A stretch of DNA of 64,000 nucleotides from Epiperipatus broadwayi (lineage: Eukaryota; Onychophora; Udeonychophora; Euonychophora; Peripatidae). A program made the position numbers and the translations under genes. The notes beneath the pieces are model-generated. The model worked only from the letters and a program-made list of their open reading frames with translations. It made no database searches and was not told where the DNA came from. Of this stretch, positions 55,731 through 64,000 are shown in pieces. The DNA lies in the NCBI GenBank assembly GCA_028023455.1, contig JAQFVV010013071.1, positions 1 through 64,000 of the forward strand, in the 5' to 3' direction. Position 1 is the stretch's first letter. Each line of letters opens with the position of its first letter.

Positions 55731-55829
55731 TTTATTTTTTATTTAAATATTTCTTTTGCAGACCATTAAAATTATGTCATGGACCACCAGTGGTCCATGG
55801 ATCAGTGGTTGCTGATCACTGATCTATAG

Positions 55830-56564
55830 AATTAATTTGCCAATATAATTTTTTTTGCTTAGAAATTGTTAATTAAAATTATTAGTTAAAAAAAAATCTG
55901 AAGATGTTAATACCATACGGATTTCATATATTATTTGGATACGAAGGCAAGCTGATAATGCTTGATCATCATTGATTGGTAGGTTGACTTCAAGGCATTT
56001 CTGAAGTGCATGTATTGTTTTAGTATTTCAAAAAAGAAAAATTGTAATTTTCAGTAATTTATTTATATATTTAAGCTTATTTATGCAATATATTTATAAA
56101 ACATTTTTTAAAAATCAAAACTAATATTTGATTACAATTAAATTTTATTTGAAAATGTTTGTCCTTAAAAAGTCAAGTTGTAGAAAGGTATTTATGATAA
56201 AAGTGGAAGATTTTTACTGTTATAGACAATTGCTTTAATAAATGCTGGTGAAGAAATTTTTGTGAAATTTTAATGAAACAAGTATAATTTTCACTTTTAA
56301 AACATATTATCATCCTTTTATAATGTTGCAACTAAAATTTGTTTCTATTTTAAAAATAGAATTCAAATAAGAAAATATTTCATTCTACAATTTTTATGAA
56401 TAGATAAAATTACGATCCAAAAAGCATTATTATTATAGATAATAATTCAGTTTAGTAATTTATTTTTCTATTTTGCAATATTCAAATATTAACTTTTAGA
56501 ATGTTTTTTTTATTTATAAGTTTAAATTTGTAATGAATAATGTAAAAATTATTAATATATGGTA
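55830..56564. other. Unassigned AT-rich sequence
   Basis: No feature recognised. Confidence 0.4.
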
Positions 56565-59558
56565 TAGGCTTCTTAAACTTTTTTATATAGCGACCCCCTT
56601 CAAGCTTAGGAAATTTTAAACGACCCCCTCCTCCATATAATGAAATATATATTAACCGTAGATGTAGATGTAATATCGCACTATTTTACAATGTAAATAA
56701 AATAAGGATTAAAGAATACGTACCCATTCATTTCACATATATATAATTGGAAACGTTGACGGGATATCGGTCGTAATAAAACACAATAAATAGAATGACA
56801 TAAAACTATATATAAATTTATTCAATAGAAAAAATAAACTTTTGTAACAATTTTTTTATAAGAAAACATAAAACTATATCTATATATTCAATAGAAAAAA
56901 TAAACTTTTGTAACAATTTTTTTAATAAAAACATATTATTAACATCAAACAATATTAATGTGACGGATGTGATTGTTTATTTTTACACAAATAATTAAAT
57001 CCAGGCTCAATTTGAGTTAGTGCAGATCGTAATAAATTTTCAACGTTTATTAAAGTTGAACGGTATTTTGATTTTATGTAAGTTAATGTGGAAAAGGCTG
57101 ATTCACATAAATATGTTGTACAAAATGGCAGTAATTTGTTCATTGCCATTTCCGATAGTAGGGGATATTCTGATTTGATTTCTAGCCAAAATTCATGCAC
57201 AGGCACTTGAGAAAATCTGAGTCGCAAGGTAGTATCACTTGTTAATTCGGCAAATTCTTCTTGTGCTTTTAAGTTTAAAAAATTAATTTCTTCCATTTCA
57301 ATTGAAAATGGATTGCAAATCCATTGTTGTGTATCGATATCATTGGGAAAATACCTATGCATGTAAACTTCCATATCCTTCAAATGATTAACTATAATTT
57401 TTGTTATAGGAGTATCTTTTTTGAAATATTGTTACTAATTATATACTCGTCAGTAAATGGAAACATTTCGACGATCCACTTTCCACTCTGTTCTTCCATA
57501 TAAGAATTTTTTAACAAAGGCCTCAAGTTTATTTTTTAACATAAACATATTAACGCAGACTCCTGCATTGATAAATTCATATCATTGATTTTATCAAAAA
57601 TATCTGCCAAATAGCATAGCTTGAGAAGCCATAAATTATCGTGAAAATAATCGGCCAAATTAGAATTTTGCTCTGTTAGAAATATAAGAACTTCATCTTT
57701 TAAAGTTAATAATCATTTCAAACTTCGACCTCTTGATAGCCGCCTAACTTCAGCATGTAGCAATAAACTTGTATGATCCGAATCCATATCAATGCACAAA
57801 TTTTTAAACAATCGACTATTAAGTGCTCGACTTTTAATAAAGTTGATGATTTTGACTGCATCAAAAAACACAGTGTTTAATTCTGGTGCAATTTTTTTAA
57901 CAACAAGTGCCTCTCGGTGAATCATACAATGTGTAAATGTAATATGATCATTTCCAGCTTTAACAAATGCTGTAAAACCAAGATCTTGTCCGGTCATTGC
58001 TGCAGCACCGTCCGTGCACACACCAACACAATTTTTCCAATTTAATCCTTCTTTTTCAAAAAACTCATTTACTTTTTTATATATATCTTTTCCACGAGTA
58101 TGACCTTCCAGAGGACGACAAAACAGTATATCTTCATGAATGCTTCCCTCATAAATATATCTTACAAAAAGTAACAACTGTGCCATTTTTGAAATGTCTG
58201 TCGACTCGTCCAGTTGTATTGCAAACTTTGAGCTGTCTTTAAGCCTCATAAGAAGCTGTTGAAATTGATCATTGCTAATGTCTGAAATTCTTTTGGACAC
58301 AGTGTCATTTGATAATGGAATTTTACTAATTTCAGCAGCATACTGTTTTCCATGAACAATTTCAGACATTCTTATAGCTGCAGGTAGTAAAAGTTGCTCT
58401 CCAATAGTAAAAGGCTTTTTCGTTTTTGCTATCAAATACGAAACTTCATACGATGCCAATAGATATTTATCATTCAAAGTAACATACTTCTCCAAAGTGT
58501 TCTTTTCTTTATTTGATGTTTGCAAAAGACGCTCAAAATATTCTATTGGCTTTTTTGATAACGTTGCATGTTTAGTATTCAAATGTCGTTGCAGTTTTGA
58601 CGGTTTCATGCTTTCTGCAGCCAAAACTTCTTTGCAAATTAAGCACACTGGTTGTTCTTCATTGTTGTGAGAAGAGCATGTGAAGCCATACTGCAAATAT
58701 GATTCGTCATATTTTCTTTTTTTGTTTTGCTAGAAGTCGGATTTGAAGCACTGCAACTTGGTTGTGACGGCGTGGCAGACTTATTAGTTGGAATTTTAAT
58801 TAGCCATTTATCCATGATGGTTAAATAATAATAAATAATTAAACAAAATGTAGTTGAACTTTAACGTAATAATTAAAAACACCAACTGAAAATTACACAG
58901 TAAATACACACATGTCACTACGAAGACAAAGCTGAGTCCAAACTGAAGTACAAACAGAAAAATAACTACACTCGAATCTTTACCAGTGCAATGACAACAA
59001 ATTACGATCAGATCAACCCCGACGCATGGCGTGTTCAAAGTGTGCAGCGCACAAAGGCACCGTATCACAAAGACGCCGAAAAAGAAGCTTTCATTTAATT
59101 TTTATTATTCTTTTATAAAAATAATATGCCGATTCGCCTAGCCTAGCTTGATTATGCTTCCGTATTGTATGTGTAAGCTGTAAGGCGACGCGGCGTCTGG
59201 GTACTTATAATCACTAAGTTATCTTGCAAACACTGACGCCGGCGGCCAGACATCAATGTCGAACGTTCAGTTGAAAATCGAGGAGTGCGTTGTATTTATT
59301 ATTTTAAATGCTACTTCCATATTTTCATTTATAGGCCCTACATAACAGTTTTGCATTGCCACTTTTTTCAAAAAATAGTTATAATAAAACTACAATAGTA
59401 TTTTGCATGATTTTTATTTGTATTTATATTTGTATGTAGTGTGTATACTAATTTTAAAATTTTATTTATAATGATTGAAAAGTATCAGATCTTTGCGACC
59501 CCCTTTCAGTAGTCTCGCGACCCCCCTGGGGGTCGCGACCCACAGTTTAAGAAGCCTG
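56565..59558 (-). mobile_element. Nearly full-length hAT transposon (ZBED5/SCAND3-like), about 3 kb
   Basis: The left end TAGGCTTCTTAAACT and right end AGTTTAAGAAGCCTG are inverted, and GCGACCCCC-type repeats lie next to both ends (GTCGCGACCC at 59532). GGTATAG occurs at both junctions (56561-56567 overlapping the left end, and 59559-59565), so the exact 8-bp target duplication is ambiguous. It encodes a broken transposase on the minus strand, with about 740 bp of 5' leader and 390 bp of 3' tail. Confidence 0.9.
56955..58815 (-). pseudogene. hAT transposase, broken by frameshifts
   Basis: The probable start is ATG at 58815 (MDKWLIKIPTNKSATPS). A one-base loss in a poly-A run near 58715 shifts the frame before the main part. 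58696-57713 then holds a BED zinc finger (C18-x2-C21-x16-H38-x4-H43 of that frame), LDESTDIS with the first catalytic Asp, and CTDGAAAMTG with the second. 57712-57384 continues in pieces (LWLLKLCYLADIFDKIN). 57383-56955 holds the hATC dimerisation region (CTTYLCESAFSTLTYIKSKY). This family is also the source of vertebrate ZBED5-, FAM200- and SCAND3-type genes. At least three breaks are seen, so the copy makes no full protein. Confidence 0.93.
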
Positions 59559-59566
59559 GGTATAGA

Positions 59567-60460
59567 ATAAAGATTTAATTGTAAAAATAAAATATTGGAA
59601 TTATGTCCAAAATTTTCATTAGAGTTTTTCAAAAAAGAGAGGGAGGAGTTGATAATGATCAGATTAAGAAAGGTAATGTCAGATTTTTTTTTTAATTTTG
59701 GGAAACACTTAGAAAGTCTTTTATTACATGAAAAATTGTACCACGTTAGGAATGAATAAAAAAGGAAATAAATAAAATGTATATGCTTTCAACATAATCC
59801 AAATAAACTTAATTAATAAAGATGATCATGAATGGCACCCTGAGGGGAAAAATCTTTGCTGACATATTATAAAGTAATGTTTTTATTATTTGTTTACTTA
59901 CATTGGGGAGGGGGGATAATGTATAATTGAAGTATTGTATAATACTATGATATTACAGCTTCATTGCATATGTGCATGAACATTTAAATATATGCAAATT
60001 ATATTTTTGAAATTATAAAATTTATTAGAATTTGTATCACTTGATTTTTTTAAAGATTAAAACAATCATTCTGTAGTTAGTTGCTCTTGAGGTCATGTGA
60101 TGTTTGAGCAGCATTGTGTCATAGTGATCACAATAGTGCCATTCAATTTGATAAACTGAGATTTTTTTTTATCTGTGTTCAGCTGAGAATCTTTAGCTAT
60201 CTACATTCCCTTTTCTATCATTATGCTAAATTGCATAGGTACTGTTTTTAATATATATTTTTAATAAATTCCATTATAACGTATATTTATTGTCACAATA
60301 ACTTTTATTATGATTTGTATTTATTATCACAAATGTTGATTTATATTCTGAGATATGCTTTTGCTTATGATACAATATTTTTTAAAACATTTTATTTATT
60401 TATTTAAAAGCATTGCTATTATTTCTATATATATAAACTCACGGGAATTATACAGAAATA
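59567..60460. other. Unassigned AT-rich sequence
   Basis: No feature recognised; a short poly-G near 59907-59917. Confidence 0.4.
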
Positions 60461-60718
60461 GTCTTAAAACAGGCAAAACTCTCTATACGTATTGCCATTC
60501 AGTGCAAGCCAGAGTAATCAATGGATGCCAGAAGGCTTGTGCATAAAATCCCCATCTAGTGCCTACTCATCCAATATCCCCAGACTAGTTTCTGGCTTGT
60601 GGCCTTCGTCAATGAGTGGCAATACATATAGAGAGTTTTGCCTGTTTTAATAACAGTTATAAGCAAGCCGAAGAAATGGTGATCATGTGATGTTTATTGG
60701 TTTAAAATGGTCTTAAAA
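60461..60718. mobile_element. Family F retroposon, single ribozyme copy
   Basis: GTCTTAAAA at 60461-60469 and 60710-60718 is a likely target duplication. The left arm carries a minus-strand hammerhead and then jumps directly to the terminal GAGAGTTTTGCCTG and CATGTGATG, so the right-arm ribozyme is missing. Confidence 0.78.
60577..60618 (-). ncRNA. Hammerhead motif F, C3 changed
   Basis: ACUCA, UUGACGA (C3 to U), AGGC-CACAA-GCCA, GAAA, ACUAGU, C17, then UGGGGA. The fold is kept, but the changed C3 should reduce or abolish activity. Confidence 0.5.
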
Positions 60719-61409
60719 TAAATCAATTTTATTATGTTTTAATGAATTTAAAAATGAGACTGATTGGAAACGGGGGGGGGGGGCGTAATCAAAAGATGTG
60801 ACAATGGTGATTTTGTCGATTGTTGTCGAGACTCATAATTCAGTTATTTATTTGGAAACAACAACTGTTAAATTTTATATATACAATATTAAAAGAGAAT
60901 CTAATATTAAAAATCTTATCTAAAAAATAAATAAATCTAATATTAACTGATATATGATATTCTAATTATCAGATGCAATTTAATGTGTAAAGTTGTTAAA
61001 CAAGATAGCTGAATTACATAATTTAGTTGATAAAAATTTATATGTATAATTAAAAAATATATATATTCATATTACTCAGTAAAATAATTTTAAACATATT
61101 AAGTTTGTTAAATTGTTTGTATATATTTTTTCACTGCTTGTTTCAATTCGTATGAAAACATTAAAAAAGAATTTACGTTATATCTAAATTATAAATAATA
61201 ACGTAGCTTAAACCACGGCACATGCGCTTTACAGATGGAACACTATTTAAACTGCACATTCTTTTTTCCAAATAGAAGATAAAAGTCTTTTTAAAAGGCA
61301 GAATGGATCCATTCATGTACATTTAAATATAAGTTTTTGATAGCTCACATATAGATGTAATTAATGCGGAAATACTGAAAGCCTCCAGCGAGCTATATAT
61401 AAATTAATC
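60719..61409. other. Unassigned; poly-G tract
   Basis: A G run at about 60772-60783. Nothing else recognised. Confidence 0.4.
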
Positions 61410-61570
61410 GTCAATAAATCGAAGTATAGAATAGGCCCACTTATACTTTAGTTTGGATTGTCCTTTAGCATATATAAATCATGCTCTGCATGTTATTCGT
61501 CAATAAATTGTATGCTTATATACGATCCAAACTAAAATACAGGCGGAGTCATTCTGTACTTATGTTTATT
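61410..61570. repeat. Inverted-repeat hairpin
   Basis: GTATAGAATAGGCCCACTTA and TACTTTAGTTTGGAT are mirrored by ATCCAAACTAAAATACAGGC and GGAGTCATTCTGTAC. The loop includes a repeated CGTCAATAAAT motif. Possibly an old MITE. Confidence 0.6.
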
Positions 61571-61648
61571 GATGTTTAAGTTATACTGATGGGGTTTTTT
61601 AATATTTCCACATTAATTACTCTAGTTGAAATAGTTTGTTGTGGAATT

Positions 61649-61777
61649 AAAAAGAGTGTTTTTTGCAAGCGTTGGTGGCCGAGTAGTCGGCGCAGCTGTC
61701 TTATAAGCAGTTGTCCCGGAGTTGCCGGGTTCGCTTCCCCGGCAGATGCTTTGACACATAAAAAAAAAGAGTGTTTT
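61649..61777 (+). mobile_element. tRNA-derived SINE with 14-bp target duplication
   Basis: AAAAAGAGTGTTTT at 61649-61662 and 61764-61777 flanks a tRNA-like body: A box TGGCCGAGTAG, anticodon arm CTGT-CTTATAA-GCAG, B box GGGTTCGCTTCC, then CACAT and A residues. The loop base triplet is TAT here versus TGC or TCC in other copies, showing the anticodon is not under selection. It is the best-kept B box of the SINEs in the window. Confidence 0.88.
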
Positions 61778-62174
61778 AATTGCAGGAGGATTTTTGTTAT
61801 ATTATTACCACTATGCTATTGCTGTTTAGTATGGATTGTAGTCATATTTTGGATGTTTTTATAAACTGAATGTTATGTTTTCTCTCATGAGCGAAATAAA
61901 TGCACACTTCACATTATTTACTATTTTTAATACATTACAAATTGATTATTGGTAAACTTTCAATTAAAATTATCAATAATTATTTGATAGCTGTTATAAA
62001 AATTGATTTTTAGTATAAAGAAAGAAAATGTAATCAGAAGTTTGAAAATGGTTAATATTTTATATAAAGTAGCTTAGTTTTTTTTATTAAAACACACACA
62101 CACACAAACAGTTTAATATTAAAATGTACAACTATGATTATTGTTTTTTTTTAATAATTAGTAATCAATAATCC
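61778..62174. other. Unassigned; short AC repeat
   Basis: ACACACACACACA near 62092-62104. Otherwise plain AT-rich DNA. Confidence 0.4.
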
Positions 62175-62540
62175 AATTGAATTATACATAAGCAGTAGCA
62201 AACTAATAGGATAGTGGTGGCTATGGTTGTTAAAGAGCCAAAGACACCAAAATGTATGGGTCCTGAACTGAGTTCAGACCCATATGACTATATAAGCTAT
62301 TGATCTTATATTGAAAATGTTATTGTGTTTTCAATTTCATTCTCATAGTTTTGTAGTTAGGTGCAGTCCTTTCAGACCCAAGGCTCCTCACTGATGAAGG
62401 TCACAAGCTAGAAACTAGTCTGGGAATATTGGATGAATAGGCACTAGATGGTGATTTTTTGCACAAGCATTCTGGCATCCATTGATTACTCTGGTTGGCA
62501 TAGGGTGGCACTACTGTATGGAAAGTTTTGCCTATTTAAT
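62175..62540 (+). mobile_element. Family F retroposon, right-arm copy
   Basis: The centre (GAGTTCAGACCCATATGAC, TTGTAGTTAGGTGCAG) and right arm with hammerhead, GCATCCATTGATTACTCTGG and GGAAAGTTTTGCCTATTT match the 23.5-kb copy. Most of the left arm is missing. Confidence 0.78.
62385..62426 (+). ncRNA. Hammerhead motif F
   Basis: UCCUCA, CUGAUGA (62391-62397), stem II GGU-CACAA-GCU with two G-U pairs, GAAA, ACUAGU, C17 (62420), then UGGGAA. Stem I has four contiguous pairs (one G-U). The core is intact; cleavage is predicted after 62420. Confidence 0.68.
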
Positions 62541-62589
62541 AATCTTATAGATTATTATAGAAATAAAAATGTCACTATATGGGGATTCA

Positions 62590-62850
62590 TTATAAACAAT
62601 AATGCTACCCAGTGCAAGCCATAGTAATCAATTGATGTAAGAAGGCTTGTGCATAAAACCCTTACCTTGTGCTTGTTCATTCTATATCTCCAGACTAGTT
62701 TCTAGCCTGTAGGCTTTCATAACTGAGGACATAAATAGAGATTTTATGCATAAAAGTTCTTGTATCCAATGATTACTATGGCTTGTACTGAGTGGCACTA
62801 CTATGTTGGAAGATTACCATTGTTTTAACAGTGTGTGTAAGAATAGTAAA
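62590..62850. mobile_element. Family F retroposon, diverged
   Basis: Begins GCTACCCAGTGCAAGCCATA and ends GGCTTGTACTGAGTGGCACT. The arms are inverted and the centre reads TAGGCTTTCATAACTGAGGA, a decayed hammerhead region. Confidence 0.65.
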
Positions 62851-63115
62851 TGGTGATCATGTGATAAATAGGGAATCAATTACTGATATTTTTATTCTTT
62901 ATATGTTATTGATAATCACCCATTAAATGCCACTAAGCAGGAAGCCACTGGAAATATGATGAGAAAACTCCTTGAATATTTCAAATGAAGACTAGATATT
63001 TAAAAAAAGAGAAATATACCTGATAATTAATGAAGAGAATAAAATAAACTGAAATAAATGGAAAGTTGATGCCATTGCTTGTCAATTTTGTTGTCATATC
63101 CATATTGCAAAGGAC

Positions 63116-63245
63116 TTTGAACATGCCATTATCAGATTTTCAATGATATGGATGGCTGAAGAGTTGAAGAGTGGAGAAGATTGAAGCCAACCCATTAAAT
63201 TTTGATGATTTACTTTCCTAATATAAACTTAGCACTGATATTGTT
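63116..63245 (+). mobile_element. Family G fragment
   Basis: ATCAGATTTTCAATGATATGG, GGCTGAAGAGTTGAAGAG and AATATAAACTTAGCACTGATA are a right-arm portion of family G, truncated before the hammerhead. Confidence 0.65.
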
Positions 63246-63387
63246 TCATCTCTTTATGTAGTAAAGAAAGAAAAATAGAATAATAAAAGCTAAAGAGATT
63301 CACAAACATTTAAAAATGAGATCTCAGTCAGAATTTAGAGATTTTTCTTTTATTTTGACATCCGATAGCCAAATCTACATAAATCAG

Positions 63388-63978
63388 CCAATATTGGTCA
63401 TTATAAGGGACTTGAAATCAGACTTTCAAAGACTTCACAGTTATTTAATCCATCTTATATATAACTGATAGATATGACCGCATACATGTGAAAAGATAAA
63501 GAATTTCAATATATATATATTGTGTTGAATCAACACTCATCAATTGGTCCAGTTCACCATCTTCAACATATATATATACACAATCACTGCTCATTTTATA
63601 TTAAGATAGCAAATCTTCAAACTTTAATGTACAAGCTTCATTCTTCTTCACTATCAAACTCTTCTGCCATTCATAACATTGAAAAATCTGAGAATGAAAT
63701 GCTCAAAACCCCTAATGATGCCAATATTATTGTCATACCCATGTTGACTTTAAGTCAGTTGACACCATATATGTCTGTATGTGTTGGAGACGATCTGGAC
63801 CAACTTACCAGTGCTGAGATCTTTTATTTTTTTTACATGTATTTGGTTGACGCTGATACATATGTATCAGCTATATAAGATGGATTAGATAGCTGTGGAA
63901 AGTTTGAAAGTCCCTTTTAATTTATATTAAACTTAGTATAGACAATATACATGTATTTAAATATTCCAATATTGGTCA
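63388..63978. mobile_element. Family G hairpin retroposon with 13-bp target duplication
   Basis: CCAATATTGGTCA at 63388-63400 and 63966-63978 flanks a 565-bp element. The left arm holds the hammerhead region (ACCAA, UUGAUGA, GUGUUG-AUU-CAACAC) but GAAA has been lost to an AT run. The right arm lacks the stem II hairpin. The 118-codon frame at 63522-63878 is a by-product of this copy and carries no protein motif. The target duplication is itself nearly palindromic. Confidence 0.87.
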
Positions 63979-64000
63979 GCAAACGAATATTACACTATTT

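Larger units (their letters stand above)
52367..55829. mobile_element. hAT element with perfect 8-bp target duplication, two elements nested inside
   Basis: ATCTATAG at 52367-52374 and 55822-55829 flanks an element that begins CAGTGGTCACAACC (52375) and ends GGTTGCTGATCACTG (55821), classic hAT ends. Both ends include GTGGACCA-type repeats (ATGGACCACCAGTGGTCCAT at the right). After removing the nested TA transposon (52559-53769) and TIR element (about 54535-55730), about 1 kb remains with no transposase frame. Confidence 0.92.

Noticed and set aside
57997-58242. 81-codon plus-strand frame
   Set aside because: It is antisense to the hAT transposase.
58808-59068. 86-codon hydrophobic minus-strand frame upstream of the transposase
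   Set aside because: It lies in the 5' leader of the hAT element, has no motif and probably arises by chance.
63522-63878. 118-codon plus-strand frame
   Set aside because: It is a diverged family G retroposon that happens to stay open; no protein motif.

Overview
This is an AT-rich stretch of animal (eukaryotic) nuclear DNA. It is very rich in repeats, and I find no complete host gene in it. The only protein signals I trust come from mobile elements: a hAT transposase in pieces, a broken non-LTR reverse transcriptase, several RTE-like LINE 3' ends and one more LINE remnant. The mix of short tRNA-derived SINEs, RTE ends with TGATGA tails, hAT elements and numerous hairpin elements suggests an invertebrate. 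My best guess is a mollusc, perhaps a cephalopod. That guess rests on remembered resemblance of repeat families and is not proven here.

Layout. 0-7.2 kb: a GGA minisatellite, an RTE 3' end, a TIR element, a large hairpin element (family A), a tandem dimer of a 420-bp unit (family E) inserted in another repeat (family B), and a SINE. 7.2-13.5 kb: hairpins, three tandem duplications, hairpin retroposons of families F and G, and a seven-copy 107-bp array with coding-like flanks. 13.5-15.4 kb: a 1.9-kb TIR element with internal repeats. 15.6-28.3 kb: family G, F and D retroposons, a non-autonomous hAT element with a perfect 8-bp target duplication, and MITEs. 28.7-31.4 kb: LINE ends, a MITE, an F element. 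31.5-35 kb: no recognisable feature except a small G fragment. 35-38 kb: a long tetranucleotide repeat and a G element split by a TA-flanked transposon. 38.7-40.7 kb: a decayed LINE on the minus strand. 40.9-47.2 kb: hAT MITE, a large palindrome interrupted by a D element, SINEs. 48.3-51.9 kb: an E fragment, a MITE, a short G element, an RTE end. 52.4-55.8 kb: a hAT element with two other elements nested in it. 56.6-59.6 kb: a nearly full-length but broken hAT transposon. 60-64 kb: more F and G retroposons and a SINE.

The main discovery candidate is a set of hammerhead-ribozyme motifs. Families D, E, F and G, and less clearly A, each carry CUGANGA, a stem II hairpin, GAAA, a very short and usually palindromic stem III ending in UH, then a sequence that pairs with the bases just upstream of CUGANGA as stem I. 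The paired bases differ between families while pairing is kept. Carrier elements have 9-15 bp target-site duplications, so they look like retroposons. Some are head-to-tail partial dimers with 420, 470 or 477-bp repeat units; others are head-to-head hairpins with a ribozyme in each arm. This resembles known hammerhead-bearing Penelope-like elements and retrozymes, but no protein-coding partner is visible here.

All comparisons were made by eye. I computed no alignment scores, folding energies or database matches.
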